The notes under the pieces: generated by a model
The model's input: the letters and a program-made list of their open reading frames with translations, nothing else
The model's database searches: none
Told to the model about the DNA's origin: nothing
Assembly (NCBI GenBank): GCA_910584655.1
Contig: CAJUBJ010000001.1
Coordinates: 416,859-480,858, forward strand
Reading direction: 5' to 3'
DNA: 64,000 nt
DNA from: an uncultured Bacilli bacterium
GTDB taxonomy: Bacteria > Bacillota_I > Bacilli_A > RF39 > UBA660
Part shown: positions 44,798 through 53,215 of the stretch, in pieces
Position numbering within the stretch: position 1 is the first letter of the stretch
How the letters are laid out: every line of letters begins with the position of its first letter
Made by a program: the position numbers and the translations under genes

Positions 44798-45265
44798 TTA
44801 TTTTTCCTCCTTTATTTTTTTTCTTAGACGATAAAGTTGAACTTTTAAAGTAGCTACGTTTATATTTAACATTCTTGATATTTCTCTTATCTTTAATCCT
44901 TCTAAATAATACATAGAAAATAAATTTTTTTCATAATGGCTAAGAGCATTTAATTTTTCTTTAATAATTAGGAGACTATCTATGTCTTTGCTATTATCAA
45001 TGTCTTCTATTTCTCTATATTCAAATTCAATTTTTGATTGTCTTAATTTTTCGTAAGCACAATTTCTGGCGATTGTAGCGAGGTACGATTTTAAATTAGT
45101 ATTTATAGAAGAATTATTTTTCCAAAGTAGATAAAATGTATCAGATACTACTTCTTCTTTATCTTCATATGGTAAAGAAGTACCTATTATATTATCGATT
45201 ATTTTATAGACATAATTAGAGTATTCGTCGATTATCAAATCTATATTAAATTCAATGTTGATCAT
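44798..45265 (-). CDS. Second ECF-family sigma factor
   Basis: The 155-residue protein has sigma region 2 (DKEEVVSDTFYLLWKN, YLATIARNCAYEKLRQ) and region 4 (SHYEKNLFSMYYLEGLKIREISRMLNINVATLKVQLYRLRKKI; the last part is the DNA-binding helix-turn-helix). AAGGTATCC precedes the ATG. It has the same TGTAACCTTTT -35 element upstream as the first ECF sigma gene, so the two may recognise similar promoters or each be autoregulated. Confidence 0.88.
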   Translation of the reverse strand: MINIEFNIDLIIDEYSNYVYKIIDNIIGTSLPYEDKEEVVSDTFYLLWKNNSSINTNLKSYLATIARNCAYEKLRQSKIEFEYREIEDIDNSKDIDSLLIIKEKLNALSHYEKNLFSMYYLEGLKIREISRMLNINVATLKVQLYRLRKKIKEEK

Positions 45266-45301
45266 AAAATGGATACCTTCTTTCGAATCGATTCATTATA
45301 T

Positions 45302-45329
45302 AGATGTAAAAAAAGACAAAAAGGTTACA
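45302..45329 (-). promoter_or_regulatory. ECF-type promoter of the second sigma gene
   Basis: Minus-strand TGTAACCTTTT (45318-45328) is followed 16 nt after GTAACC by CATCTA (45302-45307 region), close to the ECF -10 CGTCTA. This is the better of the two copies in the window. Confidence 0.62.
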
Positions 45330-45337
45330 AATATTTT

Positions 45338-46018
45338 TTATTTATTAAACGATTTATAGATTTTCTTTGAAATATAAATGAATGGTGTATCTAAAATTGC
45401 TATTATAAATTTAGCTAAATATGTAACAAGAATTAGGTTAAATAATGTTTTAAATGAATATATACCCAAAAAGGAAATTGTAGTAAATAAAATACTGTCT
45501 ATTAATTGACTTATCATAGTTGAACCATTATTTCTTAACCATAAAAATTTATCACTTGGTTTTTTCTTTTTTATAAATTCATAAATATAAGTATCTATTG
45601 TATTGCTAATATAATAAGATATTAAACTACCTATACATATTCTTGGCATTAAGCTAAAAATAGTTTTCATAGATTCGTTTACTAAGTCTTCAGTGTTTGG
45701 AATAAACATAAGATCAATTTGAATAAGGATTGTAAAAACTATCATAGATAGGAGATCAATATTTATGGCTTTTCTGGCTTCTTTACCATTATATATTTCG
45801 CTTAATATATCAGTTGCTAGAAATGTTGTACTATAGGCGACGTTTCCAAGTGTCAAGGAAAGGCCAAACAGGTCAATACATTTAGTAACTTCAATATTTG
45901 CTATAATAGTTGAAATAGCTACCCAAACAAATAAGCCTGTTTTTTTAAAAAATTTATATGATAATAATATTCCTAAAAAATTTATAATAATTGAGACAAA
46001 AAATAAAAATTCATTCAT
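45338..46018 (-). CDS. yhhQ: Queuosine precursor transporter (YhhQ/VUT family)
   Basis: The 226-residue integral membrane protein has six or seven helices and the conserved ATDILSEIYNGKEA motif of the VUT/YhhQ family (PF02592), which takes up 7-cyano/7-aminomethyl-7-deazaguanine precursors. Near the C-terminus is DTPFIYISKKI. With queH at 67-693, the organism probably salvages the precursor and finishes queuosine itself. No preQ1 riboswitch was found upstream. Confidence 0.87.
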   Translation of the reverse strand: MNEFLFFVSIIINFLGILLSYKFFKKTGLFVWVAISTIIANIEVTKCIDLFGLSLTLGNVAYSTTFLATDILSEIYNGKEARKAINIDLLSMIVFTILIQIDLMFIPNTEDLVNESMKTIFSLMPRICIGSLISYYISNTIDTYIYEFIKKKKPSDKFLWLRNNGSTMISQLIDSILFTTISFLGIYSFKTLFNLILVTYLAKFIIAILDTPFIYISKKIYKSFNK

Positions 46019-46052
46019 ATTATCTTCCTTTCTATTAGTATTATAGCATAAT

Positions 46053-46087
46053 AAAAAATAATATCTCTTCTCAAGATATTATTTTTT
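46053..46087 (-). terminator. Terminator of the SDR gene
   Basis: AAATAATATCT/AGATATTATTT with a 7-nt loop is followed on the minus strand by A/T runs. Confidence 0.82.
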
Positions 46088-46888
46088 ATTATTAAAGAAA
46101 TCTCTTTTATTGAATGCACATGTCATAAAACGAAATGCTGCTCTACTATTTGTTAGCCAAGCAAATTTTACATTGTTTTTTCTATTCTTGATTATTTTGT
46201 CGACCATATATTCAGCTATGGTTTCTGGATAATCACCTAAGATATTATAAACTTTCTTTGTTTTTTCATCTAGCTCTATTTTTTCACCATCTCCTAAAGA
46301 TGTTTCTATAAAATTCGTAATCATGATTCCTGGAGTAATTTTACCAATTAAGACATTTGTTTCTTTTTCTTTTGATTCGTGAGCTAAAGCTTCTGTAAAA
46401 TATGTTATTGCTCTTTTAGATGTACCATATAAGGATAAACCTGTTATAGTTGCATCATTGCTTCCATGTCCTTCAACATTATAAATCTGGCCACTATCTT
46501 GTTTTATCATGGTGTTCATGATTAATTTTGAACATAAAATTGTTCCTTTTAAATCTATTTCTATTAGTCTGTCAATTGTATTTTTGTCCAATTCCCAAAT
46601 CGGTTTATTGGGCTGATTGACTCCAGCGTTATTAATCCAGATATCTATTGTTTCGACATGAGTTAATAAATCATTTATTAAGTAAGTTACTTCATCTTCT
46701 TTAGTAATGTCTACTTTGTATTTGAAGATTCTTCCATCACCTTTTACAATCTCTAATTTGCTTTCAGCAAATTTTAAAGATTCTTCATTTATATCACATA
46801 ATACTACATTAAAATCTCTTTTTCTGAAAAGTTCGAGCATTGCATAGCCAAAGCCACGTGCACTTCCAGTAATTACAACTGTTTTCAT
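46079..46888 (-). CDS. Short-chain dehydrogenase/reductase
   Basis: The 269-residue Rossmann-fold enzyme has TGSARGFGYA (dinucleotide-binding TGxxxGxG), WINNAGVNQPN and the YxxxK active-site motif LYGTSKRA. The cofactor choice and substrate cannot be told. It precedes yhhQ on the same strand after a terminator. AAGGATGG lies before the ATG. Confidence 0.85.
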   Translation of the reverse strand: MKTVVITGSARGFGYAMLELFRKRDFNVVLCDINEESLKFAESKLEIVKGDGRIFKYKVDITKEDEVTYLINDLLTHVETIDIWINNAGVNQPNKPIWELDKNTIDRLIEIDLKGTILCSKLIMNTMIKQDSGQIYNVEGHGSNDATITGLSLYGTSKRAITYFTEALAHESKEKETNVLIGKITPGIMITNFIETSLGDGEKIELDEKTKKVYNILGDYPETIAEYMVDKIIKNRKNNVKFAWLTNSRAAFRFMTCAFNKRDFFNNKK

Positions 46889-46957
46889 ATTTATACCATC
46901 CTTATAGTTTGATTATAACATTAAAATTAGAAAAGTGGATTAAATAATAAAGATGTT

Positions 46958-47686
46958 TCAGTCTATTTCCTCTTCAAATAATCTTTTTTGCATACCATAT
47001 GGATTATCTAAATACATTTTGTATACTTGATACACTTCTGTATCTTCATATTTTATTTCTTCAAAGTTATTATTTAAGTCTAAAATTTTACCATTTATAT
47101 AAGAAATAAGAATTGGTGAGTGAGTGGCTATAATGAATTGAGAGCCTTTTTTTACTAAATCGTCTATTAAACATAAAAGTGTCATTTGTCTTGTTGGAGA
47201 TAATGCTGCTTCTGGTTCATCTAATATATATAAGCCATTTTCTGTAAAGCGGTTTTGAATTAGTTGTAAAAAAGATTCTCCGTGAGAACAAGAATGTAAG
47301 CTACGTGTTCCGTATCCTCCTACTCTTAGGTTATCTATCTCTGTTGCTACATTATAAAAACTTTCAGCACGTAAAAAGAATTTAGTTTTACATCTTTTTT
47401 GAAATGTTGGGATGTCTATATAATTATGTAGACATGAATGAGTCTCTTTGGTGCTAAACATAAAGTTTTGAGTTCCACCTTCTGGATTTAAACCACAAGA
47501 AACTGCTATTGCTTCAATGAATGTTGACTTACCTATTCCGTTTTCTCCTATAAGAAAAGTGACTGGTGTATTTAAATCTAATTTATTGAAGTTTTTAATT
47601 AACTCTATATTAAAAGGATATATATTAAAATCTTCAACTAACTCTCTTTTAAAAATTATTTCTTCTATAAATAGTTTATCTTTCAT
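46958..47686 (-). CDS. AAA/ABC-type ATPase (COG3910-like)
   Basis: The 242-residue protein has Walker A GENGIGKST, an ABC-like signature HSCSHGESFLQL and Walker B GLYILDEPEAALSP, then ATHSPI with the switch His. It has no membrane part and no DNA-binding domain. Such stand-alone AAA ATPases occur in many Firmicutes; role unknown. AGGAG precedes the start. Confidence 0.82.
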   Translation of the reverse strand: MKDKLFIEEIIFKRELVEDFNIYPFNIELIKNFNKLDLNTPVTFLIGENGIGKSTFIEAIAVSCGLNPEGGTQNFMFSTKETHSCLHNYIDIPTFQKRCKTKFFLRAESFYNVATEIDNLRVGGYGTRSLHSCSHGESFLQLIQNRFTENGLYILDEPEAALSPTRQMTLLCLIDDLVKKGSQFIIATHSPILISYINGKILDLNNNFEEIKYEDTEVYQVYKMYLDNPYGMQKRLFEEEID

Positions 47687-47743
47687 ATAAATGCTCCTAT
47701 AAATTTATTGAATTTATTATATCAAATATTATTAAGATAGATG

Positions 47744-47768
47744 AAAAAAGATTAGCGATGCTAATCTT
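47744..47768 (-). terminator. Terminator of the Bce-like ABC operon
   Basis: Minus-strand AAGATTAGC/GCTAATCTT with a 3-nt loop is followed by six U. Confidence 0.88.
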
Positions 47769-48192
47769 ATTCATAAGATATTATCTTATTATATTCTGTT
47801 TTAGACAACTTATATATTCCATCATATGGAATTTCTATATAGTAATTATTTTTTCTTTTATATAGATATAAGAAAGCAGAGCCTTTTTCTTTATAAATAA
47901 AATTTATTGTATATAGTTCTTTTGTGTTAGTTGGACTGTCTTGATTACTTTGTTCTTTTGTTTTCTTGTTGCTTAAAATTTCAATTATTTCTTTTATATC
48001 ATTATAGTCTTCAATTAATATATTTTTGTCTGATTTTATTTTTACTATTTCAACACTATCTATATCGCTTATTGAAGGAAGATTTAAAGTATATTCTGGT
48101 TTATTTTTTATTAATGAATATACTCCTACTATAATAATTAATAATAAATTAACTGATAGAAATATAATATCTTTTGATATACTCTTTTTCAT
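47767..48192 (-). CDS. Small membrane-anchored extracellular protein
   Basis: The 141-residue protein has one N-terminal membrane helix (about 8-27) and an extracellular beta-rich part. Its size and pattern (LPSISDIDSVEI, then a repeated Lys-rich beta segment) recall the DUF5301 group, but I am not sure of that family. It is the last gene of the Bce/Yxd-like operon and one nt after the YxeA gene. Confidence 0.6.
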   Translation of the reverse strand: MKKSISKDIIFLSVNLLLIIIVGVYSLIKNKPEYTLNLPSISDIDSVEIVKIKSDKNILIEDYNDIKEIIEILSNKKTKEQSNQDSPTNTKELYTINFIYKEKGSAFLYLYKRKNNYYIEIPYDGIYKLSKTEYNKIISYE

Positions 48193-48193
48193 C

Positions 48194-48538
48194 TTATTCC
48201 TTATTTTTGTACTTATCTTTTACTTTTTCTGGTAATTCATCATATTCTACTTCCATCCAAGAATGAACCCCAAAAGTTCGAACTTCTAACTTTAAATAAG
48301 CTGATTCTCTTAGTTCTCTATTAGTTTTAAAACTTAATTCTTTTTTTCGACCAGATTTATCATAACTTTCTAAGTTATATTCATATTTCATATCATCTTT
48401 AAAATCAAGTTTTTTTATTTTAGCATTATCTATCTGAGTATAATATATGTCTTCTTTATTTTCCATGTATGTAAATGTTCCTATAAAAAGAGTGATGAAT
48501 AATACTATACCAAATATAATAAATATTTTTTCTTTCAT
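48194..48538 (-). CDS. yxeA: YxeA family protein (DUF1093)
   Basis: The 114-residue protein has a signal/membrane segment (about 4-24) and the YxeA family domain: YYTQID, the central YEYNLESYDKSGRKKELSF, NRELRESAYLKLEV and a C-terminal VEYDELPEKVK. In Bacillus subtilis yxeA follows yxdJKLM, a peptide-sensing and export module, which matches the layout here. AGGAG lies ahead of the ATG. Confidence 0.82.
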   Translation of the reverse strand: MKEKIFIIFGIVLFITLFIGTFTYMENKEDIYYTQIDNAKIKKLDFKDDMKYEYNLESYDKSGRKKELSFKTNRELRESAYLKLEVRTFGVHSWMEVEYDELPEKVKDKYKNKE

Positions 48539-48547
48539 TTATAACTC

Positions 48548-49048
48548 CTATTCTATATCAATTTTAATATTTCCACTATAATTTTCTGTTTTAATCATAA
48601 GATAATTGCTTCCATCTTTAATGTTAAACTCATATTTGTATGATCCATCTGAGGTAGCTAAGATTTCTTTTTTATTTTTTAACATCATATATATTTTTAT
48701 GTTTCCTTTTGAGTTTGTTATTTCTAAATTTATGTGTATTATATTCCCGTTGACTCTTTCTATTGTTGTTCCGCCAAAAACTATTTCTTTACCTTTGAAA
48801 TTTTTGTATTCTACTTTATAACTACCTACATAGTGATCTATTCCAAAACTTCTATTTCCTTTTAACCTATAGTCTCTAGTTAAATTTAAATCACCTATTA
48901 TTCTATTTGTTTTATCATAGGTATTTAAAATATCATCTTTAGAACAACCAACACATAATGTAATAGAAATTATTGTTATAAGAATTAATAATACTTTTTT
49001 TATTTTAATTAATTTATTAATTATAGATGTTCTTAATAATGTTTTCAT
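48548..49048 (-). CDS. Lipoprotein in the Bce-like operon
   Basis: The 166-residue protein has a long basic N-terminal part, a hydrophobic segment and a lipobox LCVGC (Cys at residue 35), so it is a lipoprotein facing outside. The mature part is beta-rich with SFGIDHYVGSYKVEYKNF and similar Tyr/Gly-rich strands. Family unknown. The ribosome-binding site is weak (no clear GGAGG before 49048). It starts 17 nt after the small membrane protein gene. It may help sense or sequester a peptide (inference). Confidence 0.68.
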   Translation of the reverse strand: MKTLLRTSIINKLIKIKKVLLILITIISITLCVGCSKDDILNTYDKTNRIIGDLNLTRDYRLKGNRSFGIDHYVGSYKVEYKNFKGKEIVFGGTTIERVNGNIIHINLEITNSKGNIKIYMMLKNKKEILATSDGSYKYEFNIKDGSNYLMIKTENYSGNIKIDIE

Positions 49049-49064
49049 TTATAATGAGTAGTTA

Positions 49065-49196
49065 TTATTCTTTATCTTTTCTTATTAAAGCTATTATTAT
49101 AAATATTACAAATAGAATACTTAGTGGAATAATAACGGGTATCCATGTATCTTTAATACTTTGGATTACATTGTTCCAATTAACTAGGAAATACAT
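49065..49196 (-). CDS. 43-residue single-pass membrane protein, coupled to the permease
   Basis: A short frame encodes a 43-residue protein with a cytosolic or periplasmic-side amphipathic N-terminus (about 1-18) and one membrane helix (VIIPLSILFVIFIIIALI), ending in RKDKE. Its ATG overlaps the stop of the ABC permease (TAATG), and AAGGAG lies 8 nt before it within the permease's last codons, so translation is coupled. Real coding is supported by the overlap, site and hydrophobic pattern. It is too short for many gene finders. It might be a small subunit of the transporter. Confidence 0.68.
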   Translation of the reverse strand: MYFLVNWNNVIQSIKDTWIPVIIPLSILFVIFIIIALIRKDKE

Positions 49197-51259
49197 TATC
49201 TTTTCTCCTTAATAATGTTTTTACTACATAAATATGTAATTATAAAATATCCACCATAGATTAAAATTATAAATACAGCTGTCATTATTATGGAAGGTAA
49301 TAATTGTTCATTTCCAAATGTTTCTAATATTAATGAACAGAACTTTATTCCAAAGATTGAATGTATTACTGCAATAAGTAAAGGGAACATAAAGAAGATT
49401 GCTATTTGATTAAATAAGGCTTTATTAATCATTTTCTCATCTGTACCTATTCTTCTTAACATATTAAATCTTTCTTTGTTATCACTACTTTCAGATAATT
49501 CTTTTAAAGCTAGTATAGCAGCACTTGAAATAAGAAAGATAATTCCTAAATAAAGACCAATGAATGTTGCTAAAGCACCTAGACCAATACTTGCTTCAGC
49601 AATAGTTAGCTTACTTGTTCCTTCTATTAATAAATTTTTATCGTTTATTTTATCTGATGCTTCTTCACCAACCAGAATTTTTTCTATTTTAATTCTTTCT
49701 TCTTTGTTACTTGCGTTATAATTGGCAATAAAATAGTTAGTATAAAGGGCTGACTCGTCTACTATATTGTCACTAACTATAAATATGCCTGAATTTACAT
49801 GATTACTAGACATTTCTACAAATCCATCTTGGCATTCTGTGTATTTTGGTTTAAGAATATGACCAAATATTTCGACTTGTTCTTTATCTTTTAATGCGAT
49901 ATTTCTTAGCCCAAGCATAGATTCAAAGTCGGCAATAATTATATATTCATCTTCATTTAAAGTATATTCTTCATTTCCATAAAATTTTGCTAATTTATTA
50001 TATTCACTTAGTTTAACTATTATCTCTTGTGTATCATAATTCATAAATTTATATTGATTTTGAATTAAATCTAGTTTACTACCTAAAGTAGTTCTAAGTG
50101 TTAGATTTTTAGTACGATATGTATTTATTTCAATATAATCTTTTATATATTTATTAATATCAATGTCTGCTTTTTCTAATTTCTCTTTAACCGTATATTT
50201 TGAATTTTCTTTTTGAATATCTGTATAATTAGGATTATCATTGCTAATGTTCATTAAAGAAACCAATTCTAAATCTGCTGGAGCTAATTCATTTATGTTT
50301 GATGTCATAGAATTTTTTAAGCACAATGAACTTGATAGAACACAAATTGTTACAAATAACATTAAACATATAATAGTCATTTGGAATACTGTTGTATTTA
50401 TTTTGCTACTTATTTGTCTTAATGTAAAACTATTTAAACCTTTATAATAATGTTTTTTACTACTTTGAAATATTCTTAATAATAGACCTGATAAAGACCA
50501 GAAAATAAGAAAAGTTGTTATTACACCAATAGCTATTGGTTTATAGATATCATTTGCATTTTGAATATCCTTAAATCCGTCCGTTACTAGGTAATATGCA
50601 TATCCTAAAGATATACTTGAAATGATAAAAATTATTGTACAGAAAATTGGATTTTTTAATTTAATTTTTTCACTTTTTTTATTAGAATGTAACAAATCAA
50701 TAAGTTTACATTTGCTAATGTTATAAGTATTAAATATCATTACTAATAAGTACATAATACCAAAATATATTAAAGTTTTTATACAAGCACTACTAGAGAA
50801 GACAAATTCAAATTTAGTCATATCTGCTTCAAACATATTTGATACTAGTAAACTCATAAATTGTGATAGTATAAGACCAATTCCTAGTCCTACTACTAAT
50901 GAGATTATTCCTATTATGATGGTTTCAAGAAATAAAATCATTGATATTTTTCTTTTACTCATACCAAGAGTCATATAAATACCAAATTCTTTATTACGTC
51001 GTTTTATTAGGAATCTACTTGCATATATTATTAAGAAACCTAGGATAAAGGAAACAAAGACACTTACACCAGATAACATATTAGTCATAAGTTTTATTAT
51101 TTCCATTGTAGATGATGTAACATCTAATAAAACGGTTTGACTTTCTATAGCATTAAAGACATAGAATATTGATACACCAAGAATAAGAGTAAAGAAATAG
51201 ATGGCATAATCTTTAAAACTTTTCTTGATGTTTTTTAAAGATAACTTACAAAGCATCAT
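49196..51259 (-). CDS. BceB/YxdM-like ABC transporter permease
   Basis: The 687-residue FtsX-family permease has about ten membrane helices and a large extracellular domain (about 315-540) between helices VII and VIII, the architecture of BceB-type antimicrobial-peptide transporters that sense and detoxify the peptide. Motif-like features are RRNKEFGIYMTLGMSKR (cytosolic FtsX loop) and ELSESSDNKERFNMLRRIG. It overlaps the ATPase gene by 14 nt; the start may be either of two adjacent ATGs. The transporter and kinase are expected to form a sensory complex. Confidence 0.9.
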   Translation of the reverse strand: MMLCKLSLKNIKKSFKDYAIYFFTLILGVSIFYVFNAIESQTVLLDVTSSTMEIIKLMTNMLSGVSVFVSFILGFLIIYASRFLIKRRNKEFGIYMTLGMSKRKISMILFLETIIIGIISLVVGLGIGLILSQFMSLLVSNMFEADMTKFEFVFSSSACIKTLIYFGIMYLLVMIFNTYNISKCKLIDLLHSNKKSEKIKLKNPIFCTIIFIISSISLGYAYYLVTDGFKDIQNANDIYKPIAIGVITTFLIFWSLSGLLLRIFQSSKKHYYKGLNSFTLRQISSKINTTVFQMTIICLMLFVTICVLSSSLCLKNSMTSNINELAPADLELVSLMNISNDNPNYTDIQKENSKYTVKEKLEKADIDINKYIKDYIEINTYRTKNLTLRTTLGSKLDLIQNQYKFMNYDTQEIIVKLSEYNKLAKFYGNEEYTLNEDEYIIIADFESMLGLRNIALKDKEQVEIFGHILKPKYTECQDGFVEMSSNHVNSGIFIVSDNIVDESALYTNYFIANYNASNKEERIKIEKILVGEEASDKINDKNLLIEGTSKLTIAEASIGLGALATFIGLYLGIIFLISSAAILALKELSESSDNKERFNMLRRIGTDEKMINKALFNQIAIFFMFPLLIAVIHSIFGIKFCSLILETFGNEQLLPSIIMTAVFIILIYGGYFIITYLCSKNIIKEKR

Positions 51260-52013
51260 TTAAATCGCCACCTAGTAATGTTACAACATCAATGATTTTA
51301 TCGAAGAATTCTTTTCTTGTATCATTGCCACGAATTAGTTCGTTAAATATTTTACCATCCTTTATAAATATTACTCGTGATGAATAAGAAGCTGTAAAAG
51401 CATCATGCGTTACCATAAGGATTGTTGCTTCAAGTTCACTATTTAAGTAGTTAAATCTTTCTAACAACATTTTTGCTGATTTAGAATCTAATGCTCCTGT
51501 TGGTTCATCTGCTAAGATAAGTTTTGGGTTGGTTATAATAGCTCTAGCAGATGCGACTCTTTGCTTCTGACCACCACTCATTTGATATGGATATTTTTTT
51601 AAAACATCCTTAATATTTAAATCGTTAGCTACTTTTTTTATTCTCTCGTCTATTTCTTTTGCGTTAACATTTTGAATAGATAAAGCAAGAGCAATGTTTT
51701 CATAAGCTGTCAGAGTATCTAATAGATTAAAATCTTGGAAAATAAATCCTAGTTCCTCTCTTCTAAATTTATTTAGATTGTTTCCTCTTAATTTAGTAAT
51801 ATCGTCATTGCTTACATAAATGTGTCCACTTGTTACCTTATCTATTGTAGAGATGCAATTAAGTAGTGTTGTTTTGCCGCTACCAGATGCTCCCATAATT
51901 GCAACAAATTCTCCTTTTTCTACTTCGAATGAAATATTATCGATAGCTTTAGTTAGAGATGAACGACTACCATAATATTTTTCTATTTTATCAATTCTTA
52001 ATATATTTTCCAT
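51246..52013 (-). CDS. BceA/YxdL-like ABC transporter ATPase
   Basis: The 255-residue ATPase has Walker A GASGSGKT (41-48), the ABC signature SGGQKQRV, Walker B LILADEPTGALDS and the switch His in VTHD. It works with the permease at 49196-51259 to move or release antimicrobial peptides. The start is the ATG at 52013 with AGGTGAG upstream; a GTG within that site four codons earlier is less likely. A TTACA-N4-TGTAA operator lies about 70 nt upstream. Confidence 0.92.
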   Translation of the reverse strand: MENILRIDKIEKYYGSRSSLTKAIDNISFEVEKGEFVAIMGASGSGKTTLLNCISTIDKVTSGHIYVSNDDITKLRGNNLNKFRREELGFIFQDFNLLDTLTAYENIALALSIQNVNAKEIDERIKKVANDLNIKDVLKKYPYQMSGGQKQRVASARAIITNPKLILADEPTGALDSKSAKMLLERFNYLNSELEATILMVTHDAFTASYSSRVIFIKDGKIFNELIRGNDTRKEFFDKIIDVVTLLGGDLNDAL

Positions 52014-52083
52014 ATATTTTCTCACCTCATAATCATAATATCTTATATGGATAATAATGTCGTTTTTTTTATATTACACTTTA

Positions 52084-52097
52084 TTACAATTTTGTAA
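52084..52097. promoter_or_regulatory. BceR-type operator upstream of the ABC genes
   Basis: TTACAATTTTGTAA is an inverted repeat fitting TTACA-N4-TGTAA, the kind of site bound by BceR-type regulators. It lies upstream of the ABC transporter genes and has a partner site upstream of the regulator gene at 53926-53939. Confidence 0.78.
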
Positions 52098-52157
52098 TGT
52101 ATTTGTAAATAATAGATTTACATTTTATTATACTAGTTTAGATAAATTATACTAGTT

Positions 52158-52179
52158 AAAAAAGTAGCTATTAGCTACT
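52158..52179 (-). terminator. Terminator of the regulator-kinase operon
   Basis: Minus-strand AGTAGCT/AGCTACT with a 3-nt loop is followed by U residues. It separates the two-component genes from the transporter genes, which therefore need the promoter at 52084. Confidence 0.82.
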
Positions 52180-52186
52180 ATCTTTA

Positions 52187-53215
52187 TTAGTTTTTATTTT
52201 TTATTACATCATAGAAATTATTTTTGTAAAAAGAAATTGTTACTTTAGTGTAATCATTTACTTTTGAATCTATAGATATTTTATGACCTAATTTGATACA
52301 TAAATTTTTGGCTATAAATAAACCCATACCTGTAGATTTGGAAACATTTCTTCCATTGTTACCTGTAAAAGTTTTATTAAACACTCTTGGTAAATCGTAA
52401 GATTCAATACCTATACCATTATCTTCAATAATTAGATTAATGAGATCTTTATCTTTATTATCTGTATATATTTTAATATAGGAATTATCTTTGTTATGAT
52501 ATTTTATACTGTTGTTTATGATCTGATTAAGAATAAATTCTAGCCATTTTGAATCTGTATAGATTTTTAAATCAAGGTTTTCAACAATTAAGTCTATTTT
52601 GTTTTCTAATAAATCATTTTTATTTTTTAGAGCTACATTACTTATTATTTTACTTAATTTTGTTTCCTTTATTAGATAGTCTTTTTCGGCATTTTCAGAA
52701 CGAACATAATATAATACTTGATCAACATAATCCTCTATTCTTCTTATTTGTTCAATAGATTTTTTATCAAATTTATCACTATGATTGTGAGCCATCAAAA
52801 CTAAAGATGAAATTGGTATTTTTACTTCATGGATCCACATTTCAATATATTCTTTAAAATCTTGAGTTTGTGATTCTAATAGTGTAATGGCTTCGCAAAA
52901 TGACTTATTTATTTCATATAATGCTTGATATAACAGCTCTCCCTCATAAAATGATGGTTTTGTTAAAGTTTCTAAAACAAGATATGCTTTTTCTAAATTA
53001 TCTATATTACTCAATAAATCTTTATAGAAATTATTTTTTCTGAAATAATCTATTGCAAAAGTGATAATATAAAATATTGTAATTATAGAAATTATTGAAA
53101 TGTTTAGGTGTCTGGGCGTTTTAAACGCTATTAATAACATTATTATAAGTAATACTGAAATTGTATAAGCAACTATGCTGAATAATTTATCTTTTAGGTA
53201 AGTTGTAAATTTCAT
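52187..53215 (-). CDS. BceS/YxdK-like intramembrane-sensing histidine kinase
   Basis: The 342-residue kinase has two membrane helices (about 11-31 and 37-55) with almost no extracellular loop, the mark of intramembrane-sensing kinases. The H-box is EMWIHEVKIPIS (H129), followed by the N-box INQIINNSIKYHN and G-boxes EDNGIGIE and KSTGMGLFIAKN. BceS-type kinases need the BceAB transporter to detect the peptide. It overlaps the response regulator gene by ATGA, and TTAG codons end before the terminator at 52158. Confidence 0.92.
   Translation of the reverse strand: MKFTTYLKDKLFSIVAYTISVLLIIMLLIAFKTPRHLNISIISIITIFYIITFAIDYFRKNNFYKDLLSNIDNLEKAYLVLETLTKPSFYEGELLYQALYEINKSFCEAITLLESQTQDFKEYIEMWIHEVKIPISSLVLMAHNHSDKFDKKSIEQIRRIEDYVDQVLYYVRSENAEKDYLIKETKLSKIISNVALKNKNDLLENKIDLIVENLDLKIYTDSKWLEFILNQIINNSIKYHNKDNSYIKIYTDNKDKDLINLIIEDNGIGIESYDLPRVFNKTFTGNNGRNVSKSTGMGLFIAKNLCIKLGHKISIDSKVNDYTKVTISFYKNNFYDVIKNKN

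Noticed and set aside
46019..46060. preQ1 riboswitch upstream of yhhQ
   Set aside because: The short leader has only a TATAAT-like sequence, AAGGAAG and the start codon. No preQ1 aptamer pattern (A-rich tail pairing with a loop) is present.
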